A stretch of DNA of 64,000 nt from an uncultured Elusimicrobia bacterium (GCA_903830945.1 CAIKVT010000031.1:1-64000), one strand, 5' to 3'. Positions 8,051-17,114 are shown, numbered from the stretch's first letter. Notes: generated from the sequence alone by a model not told the origin. Made by a program: numbers and translations.

Positions 8051-8971
8051 CTAATAGGACGCCCATTGCTTCTGCCGCGAGTCTGTATGCGTGCAGTTCA
8101 CGAACAGGCTGCTTGAGCAGGGGGCTTTGGGGTCGGCGACATATCCCCATCCGCCTGTGTCCTGGAGCTTGGTCAAGTCGACAGCCTTCCCGCTGCAGAC
8201 GGAGGCGTCATAGACGCGCACGGCCGGGGAGTCCGGATGGAAGTTCGGCGTCTTGGCGTCCGGGATCTGCTGCAGGTACTTCCCGTTGAGCGTCAGGGCT
8301 GAGATGTCCGCGGGGTATTGGCCCTCCATGTCAGCGTAATAGATGGTTATGGCGCTGCGGAGGGACCCAAGATTTCCCTTGCCCGCGCCTTCGCCCGACT
8401 TCCTGGTCAGGTCCGCGAACCTCGGTATCGCGACAGCGGCTATGATGCCGAGCATGGCGACGAGGGGAAGGACAAGGCCCATAAGTATGACGGCGGCTTT
8501 GCGTCCGGTCCCGATCTCCTGGATGTAGATGACCCGGGTGTCGGCTAGGTAATCATGCAGGGCGCGCTTCTGGCCGGTGAAGGCGGCGATCACGAAACCC
8601 AATCCCGCGACGACGGTCGAGACCAGATAGCCGGCCCAGCGGCCGAAGCAGCGCAGATAGGTCAGGGGCGAGCCGTCCATGCGTACGATCGCGATGCCGG
8701 CCGCCATCTTGCCTAAGGTCTGGCCGGAATTGGCTGCGGGCATCCAGATGAAGTAGCCGATACCCAGCAGAGAGCTGCATAGGTTGGTCGCGATCTTGGG
8801 AATCCCCACCAAGAATAGTAAGCCGAAGACCACGAGTTGGGCGACGGCGAGCAGGATGCCATCGATCATGTAGGCGCCGGCGCGTATCCAGAAGCCGGCC
8901 GGGACGAATTCGGCGACTGCGGCCGGGGCGGGCTGATGAAGCGGGGCTCCGGGTTCGGGCGCGATGTCCAT
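8051..8971 (-). CDS. RDD membrane domain fused to type IV pilin-like domain
   Basis: A 306-residue protein of two parts. Residues about 20-150 form an RDD domain: FWIRAGAYMIDGILLA at the start, NSGQTLGKMAAGI and TGQKRALHDYLADTRVI later, with three to four membrane helices. From about residue 160 it continues as a type IV pilin/pseudopilin: a hydrophobic helix ending AAVAIPRFADLTRK, then GNLGSLRSAITIYYADMEGQYP and a small C-terminal domain with Cys residues. The prepilin peptidase site and Glu5 are missing, so this helix should stay as a membrane anchor that displays the pilin head. I chose the ATG at 8971 because AGGAGG lies five bases upstream; ATG 8992 is an alternative. Confidence 0.75.
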   Translation of the reverse strand: MDIAPEPGAPLHQPAPAAVAEFVPAGFWIRAGAYMIDGILLAVAQLVVFGLLFLVGIPKIATNLCSSLLGIGYFIWMPAANSGQTLGKMAAGIAIVRMDGSPLTYLRCFGRWAGYLVSTVVAGLGFVIAAFTGQKRALHDYLADTRVIYIQEIGTGRKAAVILMGLVLPLVAMLGIIAAVAIPRFADLTRKSGEGAGKGNLGSLRSAITIYYADMEGQYPADISALTLNGKYLQQIPDAKTPNFHPDSPAVRVYDASVCSGKAVDLTKLQDTGGWGYVADPKAPCSSSLFVNCTHTDSRQKQWASY

Positions 8972-9029
8972 GAAATCCTCCTGGGCAGACATCACAGAGT
9001 ATAATGCGGGGTGCGGCCCGCGTCAAGGC

Positions 9030-10277
9030 TCAGTGTAGGGTGAAGTCCAGCGGGGAGAGGCGGGCCGACGAAGGGAAGCGGCGGAAATTATCATTGAAGC
9101 TTCCGACGCCTACGAGGTCGGCCAAAGATGGGTCGTCGACGTAAGGGTTACGGTTATTTTGGAATTGTTCGACGAGATCGTTGCGCCGCAGTTCGTCCGT
9201 GGTCGGGGGATGCTCCCGGTTCCAGCGCAAAAACATGTCGATGCGGTCCTTGAAAAAGCCGTGGTTGTAGGCACCCTGGGTGATGTTTTGGTCGTAGTAG
9301 CGGGTGTAGAAATAGAGGATGGCGCGCGCGACCCGGCCCTTGGATGCGTCCGGGGGCTCGAAGACCCCCCCGCCTTCTTTGGCGCCTCCAGCATTGGAAT
9401 AGTCCGGTTGGCCGGTCACTTCACCAAAGGGCAGGTTGCTGCGCATGCTGTTGGGATGCTGGAAGGTCGGCAGGAGGTGGTGTAGGTCAGAGCGCATTGG
9501 CAGGACCTTGTCGAAGAAGGACTGCGGCCAGGTGTGCTCCACATTCATGCCATCGCGCTCTGGATAGCCGTCGCCGTCTTGGTCGCCGCCATCCGAGTAA
9601 TCGCCACCGTTGCTGCTGGTGCCCGGCACGAAGATGCCCGAGTAGGCGTCTACGACCCCGCGTACGCCATGGCTGACGATGTTGTCGGCCACGGAGAACA
9701 TGTATTGACTGGCATCCTTGTATTCGTGGGCGTGATAGTCGCGGCCGGTGATCTGGTGGAGGGAGGTCAGGAGCTGGGATCCGGAGAGCCCCTGGGTTTT
9801 GGCGAGATAGTCGGAACCGGAAGCGGCTGGCGCCTTGACGGGCGAGAGGTCGACGGCAGGGGCGCAACGGCGGATTCCTTCGTAGAAAGAGGAAAGGACC
9901 TGGGAGTCCTGGGCGTTACGCTGGGAGAGGGCTTGCTGGACCGTGATCCCGGTCTCGATGATCGAGGCGGCTGGCGCGGCCGGGCCCGGAGCTACGGGAG
10001 CGATCACGAGAGAGCCGACTAAGTGAGCGGCTTGGACTCGGGGAGAGAGGGTCGTGGTCAGCGCGGGCGCTTGGAGCGAGGGGGTGAGGGTCGCGCGGAT
10101 TGTCGGCGCCGTCAGGGATATCGGTCGGGTCCCGACCATGGGGGCGGTCAGGGCCCATGTCGGCATCAGGCGGACCGGTTCGTAGGTCGCTTTCTGGGCA
10201 ACGGATGGTAGGGCGGTCGTCAGAACAATAAGGAAAGAGGTCAGAACGGCCGAGCGATCGGAGGGGCGGGGCGCCAT
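9030..10277 (-). CDS. Secreted endonuclease I family nuclease
   Basis: A 415-residue exported protein. An N-terminal hydrophobic segment ends near AQ at about residue 28, then comes a Thr/Pro/Ala-rich low-complexity stretch, and the C-terminal half is an endonuclease I (EndA/NucM) domain. The catalytic motif is NVEHTWPQSFF, followed by MRSDLHHLLPTFQHPNSMRSNLPFGEV, both typical of this metal-dependent non-specific DNase/RNase family. Just before the catalytic motif, GGDQDGDGYPERDG looks like an inserted EF-hand-type calcium loop. It probably degrades extracellular nucleic acids. The start chosen is the ATG six bases after a TACACT box; an ATG six bases further upstream would lie directly on that box. 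Confidence 0.82.
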   Translation of the reverse strand: MAPRPSDRSAVLTSFLIVLTTALPSVAQKATYEPVRLMPTWALTAPMVGTRPISLTAPTIRATLTPSLQAPALTTTLSPRVQAAHLVGSLVIAPVAPGPAAPAASIIETGITVQQALSQRNAQDSQVLSSFYEGIRRCAPAVDLSPVKAPAASGSDYLAKTQGLSGSQLLTSLHQITGRDYHAHEYKDASQYMFSVADNIVSHGVRGVVDAYSGIFVPGTSSNGGDYSDGGDQDGDGYPERDGMNVEHTWPQSFFDKVLPMRSDLHHLLPTFQHPNSMRSNLPFGEVTGQPDYSNAGGAKEGGGVFEPPDASKGRVARAILYFYTRYYDQNITQGAYNHGFFKDRIDMFLRWNREHPPTTDELRRNDLVEQFQNNRNPYVDDPSLADLVGVGSFNDNFRRFPSSARLSPLDFTLH

Positions 10278-10283
10278 TGACAT

Positions 10284-10289
10284 AGTGTA
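10284..10289 (-). promoter_or_regulatory. Promoter -10 box, leaderless type
   Basis: On the minus strand TACACT lies six bases before the chosen ATG (10277) of the endonuclease gene, with no ribosome site between. Confidence 0.4.
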
Positions 10290-10348
10290 GAAAGGAGGCG
10301 GCTCGGCCGCATGGGACGCAGGGCCTACGAGGGCGGAAGGCTTTGGAC

Positions 10349-10492
10349 CTAAGATGTCGGCTTGGTCAGGCGGTTATAGAAGGCCGCGCCGGCCAGCCAA
10401 GCGAAGGGCATGGTGATCAGCACGCCGATGACAACGGCTATGGCTCCGGCCGCCCCGATGATTGCCAGCACGACGGCGTAGCCGAAGAGATG
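10349..10492 (-). pseudogene. Remnant of a membrane-protein C-terminus after rpmB
   Basis: Directly after the rpmB stop, and in the same frame, the minus strand stays open for 47 codons to a TAG at 10349. The reading ends in a hydrophobic helix followed by ITMPFAWLAGAAFYNRLTKPTS, which looks like the last helix of a polytopic membrane protein. The only plausible internal start is a GTG at 10471 (40 residues). I read it as a truncated remnant, or as a very small one-helix protein. Without a homology search this stays tentative. Confidence 0.35.
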
Positions 10493-10687
10493 CTAGCGCA
10501 CGGGCCGCACGGCGCGGCCGGACTTGATGCAGGCGGTGCACACATAGACGCTGCGCGTGCGTCCCGCGATGGCGACCTTCTGCCTCTGGAGGTTCGGCCG
10601 GAAGATGCGCTTGGTGGCCCGGTGGGAATGGCTGTAGCTGAAGCCTGAAACCGGGCCCTTGGCGCAGATGCTGCACTTAAATGACAT
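10493..10687 (-). CDS. rpmB: Ribosomal protein bL28
   Basis: A 64-residue large-subunit ribosomal protein. It starts MSFKCSICAKGP and carries two CxxC pairs (SICAKG region and VCTACIKSG), so it is the zinc-binding form of bL28. The SHSHRATKRIFRPNLQ segment is the conserved RNA-binding part. A purine-rich AAAGGATC precedes the ATG at a suitable distance, and a TATGATACT-like -10 lies further upstream, so this gene has a normal short leader. It stands alone and is divergent from recG. Confidence 0.93.
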   Translation of the reverse strand: MSFKCSICAKGPVSGFSYSHSHRATKRIFRPNLQRQKVAIAGRTRSVYVCTACIKSGRAVRPVR

Positions 10688-10731
10688 GGTTGATCCTTTT
10701 ACAGAGTATCATAAATTTTACAAAATAGACG

Positions 10732-12840
10732 GTGATGGAGCAACTGCCCGCGACTGATATCCTCAAACAATCCGTCCAATACCTTAAGGGAGTGGGTCCT
10801 CGCCGGGCTGTGGCCCTAGAGCGCCTTGGCGTCAAGAGAGTGTCGGACCTGCTGCATCACTTCCCGCGGGACTGGCAGGACCGGCGCCAGCCCACGGATC
10901 TCACTCGGCCACTGGTAGACACCCTAATCGTGGCCAGAGGCCGGGTAACGCGGGTCGAGCATTTCCAGGCCGGGCCGCGTATGGCCATCTATAAGGCAAC
11001 CGTCGCTACGGCGACGGGGAAGCTGCCGGTGCTGTGGTTCAAGCACGGCAGCCGGCGCTACGACGTGTTCGAGGCTCTCAAGCGCGACGTGGTGCGGGGC
11101 TGCGACCTGTGGGTGGTCGGTCGCAGCGAGCCGGGCCTGCTGGGCGCGCACGAGGTGCACGCCGAAGAGTATTATCTCGAAGACGACCCGCGCGCCGCCA
11201 TCCACGTGGGCCGCATCGTGCCGGTCTACAGCCTGACCGAGGGCATCACCCAGCGTTTCCTGCGCGAACTCATCCACACGGTCTTGGCCGACCGCGCCGC
11301 GCAGCTTCCTGAGTACCTGCCCGGGAGGTTCCTCGAAGAGCGCCGGCTCCTGGCTTACGGTCAGGCTTTACGCGCCGTGCATTTCCCGGCCGCGTTCCCC
11401 GAGCGCGACGCGGCCCGCTCCCGGCTGGCGTACGAGGAGTTCTTGCTTCTGGAGCTGGCGTGGTTCTTAAAGCGTCGTCAGACCAAGGAGCTCTCCAAGG
11501 GCTTCGGCTACGAGATCCGGAAGACCCTGCTGACGCCGTTCCGGGGACAGCTTGGCTTCGAGCTCACCCGTGCGCAGATCCGGGTGATCAACGAGATATT
11601 CGACGACCTGCGACGTCCCAGCCCCATGACTCGGCTCCTGCAGGGCGACGTGGGCTCGGGCAAGACCGTGGTCGCTCTCTCGGCTCTGCTCCTGGCCGTG
11701 GAGAATGGGTTTCAGGGCGCGTTCATGGCGCCCACCGAGATCCTGGCGGACCAGCATCTGGCGACCATGAAGGGTTTCTTGCGCGACCTGCCTGTGCGTC
11801 TGGCCATGCTGACGTCGAGGCTTAAGGCCAAGGAGCGCGAGCAGACGCTCGCGGCAGTGCGTCGCGGTGAGGTGGACATCCTGGTTGGCACGCATGCCCT
11901 GCTGGAGGAAGACGTGCGGTTCCCGCGCCTGCGCCTGGCGGTTATCGATGAGCAGCACCGCTTTGGCGTGCGCCAGCGCGCGACCTTGCGCCAGAAGAGC
12001 TCGATTTTAGACCTGCTCATCATGACGGCTACGCCTATCCCGCGGACCTTGGCCTTGGCGCTTTATGGGGATCTCGACGTTTCTACTTTAGACGAGATGC
12101 CTCCGGGCAAGACCACGGCGCGCACGGTCCGCGCGGGAGAGGAGGAGGCTCTGGACTTCCTTAAGAAGGAGGTCGCCGTCGGGCACCAGGCCTATATCGT
12201 GTACCCGATCATCGATGAATCGAGCCGGCTGGACCTGCTGTCTGCCAAGCAGGAGTTCGAGCGCCTGCGCGCGGGGCCTTTGGCGGGGCTCAATGTCGCG
12301 CTCATCCACGGAGCCATGCCGGGCAAGCAGAAGACCCGGGTGATGCGCGAGTTCGCGGCCGGGGCTTGGCAGGTGCTGGTCGCGACCCCGGTCATCGAGG
12401 TGGGCATTGACGTGCACAACGCGACGGTCATGGTGATCCAGAACGCGGACCGGTTCGGCATGGCCTCCTTGCACCAGCTGCGCGGCCGCATCGGCCGCAG
12501 CCGCCTGGAGTCAATCTGCTTCTTGGTGGCAGAGGCCAGGACCCCGCAGGCCCAGAAGCGCCTAGAGACTTTGGTGGCTTCTTCGGACGGTTTCAGGATC
12601 GGGGAGGAGGACCTGAAATTGCGAGGGCCGGGAGAGTTCATCGGCACGGCCCAGCACGGCGAACTCGCGCTTAAGGTCGCGGACATCTTCCGGGACGCGG
12701 CGCTCCTCTCCGCGGCGCGGCAGGATGCGCAGTGGGCTCTTGCTGAGGATCCGCGGCTCCTGTCCCGGGAGAATGCCGGTCTGCGTGAGAGGCTCCTGTC
12801 TCTCTATCAGAAAGAGTGGGGATGGGTCGACCTCGCCTGA
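10732..12840 (+). CDS. recG: ATP-dependent DNA helicase RecG
   Basis: A 702-residue branch-migrating helicase that remodels stalled replication forks and Holliday junctions. The N-terminal wedge domain begins with LKGVGPRRAVALERLGV and includes the LLHHFPRDWQDRR segment. Helicase motifs follow: Walker A GDVGSGKTVVA near residue 305, APTEILADQH, the DExH-type box as DEQHRFGVRQR, TATPIPRTLAL, and later QLRGRIGRS. The C-terminal LKLRGPGEFIGTAQHG is a RecG hallmark. The start may be GTG 10732 or the adjacent ATG 10735. A TACAAAAT stretch lies just upstream, so leaderless initiation is possible. Confidence 0.96.
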   Translation: MMEQLPATDILKQSVQYLKGVGPRRAVALERLGVKRVSDLLHHFPRDWQDRRQPTDLTRPLVDTLIVARGRVTRVEHFQAGPRMAIYKATVATATGKLPVLWFKHGSRRYDVFEALKRDVVRGCDLWVVGRSEPGLLGAHEVHAEEYYLEDDPRAAIHVGRIVPVYSLTEGITQRFLRELIHTVLADRAAQLPEYLPGRFLEERRLLAYGQALRAVHFPAAFPERDAARSRLAYEEFLLLELAWFLKRRQTKELSKGFGYEIRKTLLTPFRGQLGFELTRAQIRVINEIFDDLRRPSPMTRLLQGDVGSGKTVVALSALLLAVENGFQGAFMAPTEILADQHLATMKGFLRDLPVRLAMLTSRLKAKEREQTLAAVRRGEVDILVGTHALLEEDVRFPRLRLAVIDEQHRFGVRQRATLRQKSSILDLLIMTATPIPRTLALALYGDLDVSTLDEMPPGKTTARTVRAGEEEALDFLKKEVAVGHQAYIVYPIIDESSRLDLLSAKQEFERLRAGPLAGLNVALIHGAMPGKQKTRVMREFAAGAWQVLVATPVIEVGIDVHNATVMVIQNADRFGMASLHQLRGRIGRSRLESICFLVAEARTPQAQKRLETLVASSDGFRIGEEDLKLRGPGEFIGTAQHGELALKVADIFRDAALLSAARQDAQWALAEDPRLLSRENAGLRERLLSLYQKEWGWVDLA

Positions 12841-12845
12841 TTTTG

Positions 12846-12851
12846 TAAAAT
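12846..12851 (+). promoter_or_regulatory. Promoter -10 box, leaderless type
   Basis: TAAAAT ends seven bases before the ATG at 12859. An earlier in-frame ATG at 12850 overlaps the box and is therefore unlikely to be the start. Confidence 0.45.
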
Positions 12852-12858
12852 GCCTCGC

Positions 12859-14529
12859 ATGTTCATCCGTCATCGTCAGCTCCTGATTTTATCGGCCTTG
12901 GTCGCCGTGGCCTGCAACATGCACTATCCCTTGATGGCCTTGTATCGTCAGGCCTTTATGACGAAATGCCCCGAGCTGACGCAGGGCTGGAATAAAGGGT
13001 CCTTTGCCGTCATTGGTTGGGACTATCCGTTCTTGGATGAAGGCATGTTCGCGGCGCGCACGCAGACGGCCGCTCGGCATCGGCTGCCCTATGATCCCTA
13101 TATAAAGGAAAATCGGCGGCCACGGCTCATTTGTTACGATTTTCTCGATTTTTTTGTCCTGGGGCTGATCCAAAGGGCCGTAGGAAACATCCAGTGGACC
13201 TGGGCGCTATGCCGGCTGGTCCTGGCATTTTTCTGGTTCTATCTGGCCTATCTTTTAGCCGAACGGATCACGCGAGCGCCGCCAGTCGCCATTTTTTTCG
13301 CCGTGTTCGTCACCTTTTTTGGCTACCTTCTCTACGGCAATACCACCGACATCTTGCGATGGATCGACCTTTCCACGTTTAAAGGAGTATTGCATGCCTG
13401 CTGGGACGTCCTGCGCTGGGGCCGGGCTGAGCATGTCGTGCGCTTGACCCGTCCCGCCATCACCTTCCCGGCGATATTCGCCGTTTCCTTGCTGACTATA
13501 AAATCCGTTGAGCGACGCGGTGGGGCCCTCCTGCTGGCTGCGGGTGCTGCCAGCGGTTTGTTGGCTTACGTGCATGTGGATATTTGGACTACTGCGGTCG
13601 GTTGTTGCGCCTTGCTGGCTCTTATGGAATGCTGGCGCCGCCGCCGCATTGTCCATGAGTTGTGGCTGCCGCTATTATCGGCGTTGGCCATGAGCCTGCC
13701 GTGGGCGATTTATTCCTTGCCGCTCAGCCCTGAACTCGTCGCTGCCGCCGAGGTTTCTCGACGATTGGACTGGATATCAATACTTTACCTTGCCGCTTTT
13801 CTGGAAGGTTGTCGTCGCTGCGCCAGCAAAGAGAATGCGCCGCTGTTGTATTTGACGGCTTTTGAAGGAAGTCTTTTCATCATGTGTAACCTGCAACTTG
13901 TTACCGGTTTGAAGCATGAGACCAATCACTGGCACTTTTTTGGCAATATATACACGTTTCTTTTCGCCCTTGATTGCTGGGAAGCCGCAAAAAAAAGAGT
14001 TCGGCCATGGAACATGCTGTCGCTAGCGGCGGCGACGGCCTTCCTTCTTCAGAGCATGGTTTATGCCGCCATCCGCTATCCCTTGTATGCGTATCCCAAG
14101 CCCATCGAGGAGGCTGCGGACTGGTTGAATCGGAATGCTCCGCTCGATAGCGTGGTCGCGACATTGGACCCCTCGACGACCCTTCTGATCCCGATGTTGA
14201 CGCGCTGCAAGGTCTTGGCCGCTTACGATAATCCATTCGGTGCCTCGGACCTGCCCCGCGCGGAAAACGCAGGGCGGTTCCGTTTGGCGCTGCGCCTATT
14301 CGGCGTATCTCTGGATCAGGCGGCTCACGCCAAGTCGCGCTTGGGCTTTTTTGGTCCGTATACACTGCCCGATGCCGCTGCCGTCGAGGCGGTTCCGGGA
14401 CGTATCGCGCTGGATTATTTCTGGCTGGGGCCTTTGGAAAAAGACTTGATCGGAGGGCGCAGGCCGGCTTTTGCGAACACCCGCCCCCTGTTCGCCAATG
14501 CGGAGGTCGCGATCTACCGCGCCCCGTGA
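12859..14529 (+). CDS. Polytopic membrane protein, possible GT-C glycosyltransferase-like
   Basis: A 556-residue inner-membrane protein with about ten hydrophobic helices and a soluble C-terminal part (from about residue 410) containing EEAADWLNRNAPLDSVVATLDP. The layout, an extracytoplasmic loop after the first helix containing WDYPFLDEGMFAARTQTA and a membrane core followed by a soluble domain, resembles GT-C-type proteins using polyprenyl-linked sugars. No diagnostic DxD motif in the usual first loop can be assigned with certainty. Several AT-rich runs around 13.9-14.0 kb differ from its neighbours. Specific function unknown. Confidence 0.6.
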   Translation: MFIRHRQLLILSALVAVACNMHYPLMALYRQAFMTKCPELTQGWNKGSFAVIGWDYPFLDEGMFAARTQTAARHRLPYDPYIKENRRPRLICYDFLDFFVLGLIQRAVGNIQWTWALCRLVLAFFWFYLAYLLAERITRAPPVAIFFAVFVTFFGYLLYGNTTDILRWIDLSTFKGVLHACWDVLRWGRAEHVVRLTRPAITFPAIFAVSLLTIKSVERRGGALLLAAGAASGLLAYVHVDIWTTAVGCCALLALMECWRRRRIVHELWLPLLSALAMSLPWAIYSLPLSPELVAAAEVSRRLDWISILYLAAFLEGCRRCASKENAPLLYLTAFEGSLFIMCNLQLVTGLKHETNHWHFFGNIYTFLFALDCWEAAKKRVRPWNMLSLAAATAFLLQSMVYAAIRYPLYAYPKPIEEAADWLNRNAPLDSVVATLDPSTTLLIPMLTRCKVLAAYDNPFGASDLPRAENAGRFRLALRLFGVSLDQAAHAKSRLGFFGPYTLPDAAAVEAVPGRIALDYFWLGPLEKDLIGGRRPAFANTRPLFANAEVAIYRAP

Positions 14530-14599
14530 TCCGCCGGCCGGACGTTCTTGGAAAGATATGTTATTATAGGCCGGCGATAGTGAAATCCGTATTCTCGAC

Positions 14600-15967
14600 A
14601 TGAAAATCACCCTCATCAAGAACGCTCTGCGCATCGCGTGTATGAATAATGCTCGCGATGAATTTTCAAACAGCGACCTCCTTATTGAAGGCAACGTCAT
14701 CAAAAAGATCGGGCCAGGCATCAAGGCCAAAGCCCACGATATCATTGACGCCAAGGACTGCGTGGTTTTCCCCGGTTTCATCAACACGCATCATCATCTT
14801 TACCAGACCCTTACTCGAAACCTATCCGCGGTGCAGGACAGCAAGCTCTTCGATTGGCTCATTTACCTCTACGAAGTCTGGCGGCACGTTACCCCGGAAG
14901 GCGTCAATATCAGCGCCCAGGTCGGCCTGGGCGAATTGCTCTTGACCGGCTGCACAACCAGTTCGGATCACTTCTACCTTTTTCCAGGCGGCAAAAGCGC
15001 CGACTTGATCGATCACGAGATCGATGGCGCGGCCCAAGTCGGCATGCGTTTCCACGCCTGCCGCGGATCCATGTCGCGCGGCAAGTCCAAGGGCGGCCTG
15101 CCCCCCGACGACGTCGTGCAGACCGAAGACGAGATCATGAAAGATTGCGAGCGGCTGGTCGGAAAATATCACGACCGTAAGCCCTATGCCATGACCCGTA
15201 TTGCTTTGGCTCCCTGCTCGCCTTTCTCGGTGACCACGGAGCTCCTCAAGCTTTCGGCCCAGATGGCCAAGAAATGGGATGTGCGCCTGCATACTCACTT
15301 GGCCGAGACGCTCGACGAGGAAGCCTACTGTTTGGAACTCTATAAGATGCGGCCTTTGGCTTACATGGAGTCCGTGGGTTGGCTCGAGGGCGGCCGCTCT
15401 TGGTTCGCCCACTGCGTGCACATGAACGAGGCGGAGTCCCGGCTTATGGGCCAGACCAATACCGGCGTGGCCCACTGCCCATCTTCTAACCTGCGCCTTG
15501 GTTCAGGCATCGCGCCCACGCGTATGTATTTGAATGATAAGGTTCCCTTGGGCATCGGCGTAGACGGCTCCGCCTCCAACGACTGTTGCGACATGCTCGC
15601 CGAAGTGCGCCAGGCCATGCTCGTGGCCCGCGTTAAGTCCGGCGTGGGCTCCATGTCCGCGCGCGACGCCCTGTGGATCGCCACGCGCGGCGGGGCCCAG
15701 GTTCTTGGCCGCGACGACATCGGCGAGCTCTCGCCTGGCAAGGCTGCGGATATCGCTCTTTTTGACCTCAGCGGCATCGATTTTGCGGGCTCTCTGTCCG
15801 ACCCCGTGGCCGCCGCAGTCTTCTGCGGGGCCAGCCATAAGGCCAAGCACGTTCTGGTCGACGGCAAGCAGGTCGTCCAGGACGGTCGTCTCGTCAATGT
15901 GGACGAGGCCGTTCTGGCCCGCAAGGCCAACAAGCTCTCACGAGAGATGCTGGAGAAGGCGGCCTAG
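14600..15967 (+). CDS. 8-oxoguanine deaminase-like amidohydrolase
   Basis: A 455-residue cytosolic metal-dependent deaminase of the amidohydrolase superfamily (TrzN/AtzB/SsnA/8-oxoguanine deaminase branch). Metal ligands are visible: NTHHHLYQTLTRN near residue 62 (HxH), THLAE near residue 232, the HCVHMNE segment, and GVDGSASND with the late Asp. The Q-T-L-T-R-N motif and SSDHFYLFPGG closely resemble 8-oxoguanine deaminase, which turns 8-oxoguanine into urate and ammonia. Guanine deaminase or a related purine/triazine activity cannot be excluded. It is the first gene of a six-gene operon with a MoaD-like protein and a molybdenum hydroxylase, which fits purine catabolism. Confidence 0.8.
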   Translation: MKITLIKNALRIACMNNARDEFSNSDLLIEGNVIKKIGPGIKAKAHDIIDAKDCVVFPGFINTHHHLYQTLTRNLSAVQDSKLFDWLIYLYEVWRHVTPEGVNISAQVGLGELLLTGCTTSSDHFYLFPGGKSADLIDHEIDGAAQVGMRFHACRGSMSRGKSKGGLPPDDVVQTEDEIMKDCERLVGKYHDRKPYAMTRIALAPCSPFSVTTELLKLSAQMAKKWDVRLHTHLAETLDEEAYCLELYKMRPLAYMESVGWLEGGRSWFAHCVHMNEAESRLMGQTNTGVAHCPSSNLRLGSGIAPTRMYLNDKVPLGIGVDGSASNDCCDMLAEVRQAMLVARVKSGVGSMSARDALWIATRGGAQVLGRDDIGELSPGKAADIALFDLSGIDFAGSLSDPVAAAVFCGASHKAKHVLVDGKQVVQDGRLVNVDEAVLARKANKLSREMLEKAA

Positions 15968-16246
15968 ATGCCCAAGGTGTTGGTCAAGCTCTACACCACG
16001 TTACGCTTGCGCCTGGGCAAGTCCCAGATCTGGGTGGAGGGCAAGACGGCCGCCGACGCGGTCGGCCGCGTGGCCGAACTCGGCGGCGCAGAGGTCGCCC
16101 AGGCGCTGTTCGATGTGAAGGGCACCGTGCGCAACGAGTTCCTCCTGGCCTTGGATTCGGAGATCCTTGACCGCAACGCTTTGGACCAGGTACAGCTTAA
16201 GGAGGGCAACGTCCTGCACATCTTCCCTCCCATATCCGGAGGTTGA
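15968..16246 (+). CDS. MoaD/ThiS-family sulfur carrier protein
   Basis: A 92-residue beta-grasp protein that ends in PPISGG, the C-terminal di-glycine tail on which MoaD-type sulfur carriers are adenylated and thiocarboxylated. LKEGNVLHIFPPISGG is the standard MoaD ending. MoaD supplies the dithiolene sulfurs of molybdopterin. The ATG immediately follows the stop of the deaminase gene, and the three molybdenum hydroxylase subunits follow directly. This placement suggests a dedicated carrier for the cofactor of this enzyme, but it could also be the housekeeping MoaD. No MoaE or MoeB is next to it. Confidence 0.85.
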   Translation: MPKVLVKLYTTLRLRLGKSQIWVEGKTAADAVGRVAELGGAEVAQALFDVKGTVRNEFLLALDSEILDRNALDQVQLKEGNVLHIFPPISGG

Positions 16247-16252
16247 CCGCAG

Positions 16253-17104
16253 ATGAAGAACAACATCAAGCAGTTCTGCTTCCCTACCAGCGCCAAGGAG
16301 GCCGCGAGCCTCATCAACCGGCTCAAGAGCAAGGCCGTGGTCGTGGCCGGAGGCACGCGCCTCTCGCGGGCTCTGCTGCCAACGGTAGAGACCGTGGTGG
16401 ATCTGGCTGACCTGCCGCTCAAGCATATCGCGGCAGATAAGAAGTGGCTGCGCATCGGAGCCCTTTGCTCGGTCGCGGAGCTTGAGAAGTCTTCGCTGCT
16501 GGGCAAGTGGGCGTGCGGCGTCATCGTCAAGGCGGCGAGCCACTGGAGCAACGCCCTGGCCCGCAGCATGGGCACCGTGGGCGGCAACGTGGCGCGCGCC
16601 CATCCGCACAACAACCTGCCCCCGGTCTTCCTGGCTCTGGACGCGGTCGCGGTATGCACGGACGGGCGCCGCGAGATAATCATCCCCTTTGCCCAGCTTC
16701 TTGAGCCAGGGCTCATGCGCGAGCTGGGCACGCGCTACATCGTCATCGAGGTGCGCGTGCCGGCCGAGACCAGGACTTGGTCGTGCGCCTGCGCGCGCCT
16801 TGTGCTCACCAAGACCAGTTGGGAGGCCTACACCAACTGCGTGGTCGCAGTGGAACAAGAAGACGGCGCGGTGCGCCGCGCCTCCGTGGTGATCGGTTCG
16901 GTGCTGCCTCGGGCCGTGCGTCTAGGCAAGGCTGAGGCGGCCTTGATCGGCAGGAGCTGCGGCGAGGCTGCGGCGTGCGCGGCCGAGACCGCTGCCGCGG
17001 CCGAGCTTCAGTCGCTCACCACTGGCGCCCCAGCCAAGGCTTACGCCTGCCGGACTTCCGGGGTCATGGTGCGGCGCTGTCTGATCGAAGCTTTCAACAG
17101 ATGA
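16253..17104 (+). CDS. Xanthine dehydrogenase family, FAD-binding subunit
   Basis: A 283-residue flavoprotein subunit of a three-part molybdenum hydroxylase. It passes electrons from the [2Fe-2S] clusters to NAD+ or another acceptor through FAD. The first FAD-binding loop reads VVVAGGTRLSRAL (about residues 29-41) and the second GTVGGNVARAHPHNNLPPVFLALDA (about 107-131). The second loop is unusual, since most members have a Ser/Pro/Ala-Asp pattern there instead of HPHNN. A CO-dehydrogenase flavoprotein C-terminal domain follows from about residue 160. It starts six bases after the MoaD-like gene. Confidence 0.86.
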   Translation: MKNNIKQFCFPTSAKEAASLINRLKSKAVVVAGGTRLSRALLPTVETVVDLADLPLKHIAADKKWLRIGALCSVAELEKSSLLGKWACGVIVKAASHWSNALARSMGTVGGNVARAHPHNNLPPVFLALDAVAVCTDGRREIIIPFAQLLEPGLMRELGTRYIVIEVRVPAETRTWSCACARLVLTKTSWEAYTNCVVAVEQEDGAVRRASVVIGSVLPRAVRLGKAEAALIGRSCGEAAACAAETAAAAELQSLTTGAPAKAYACRTSGVMVRRCLIEAFNR

Positions 17105-17114
17105 GGTGAGAGAA

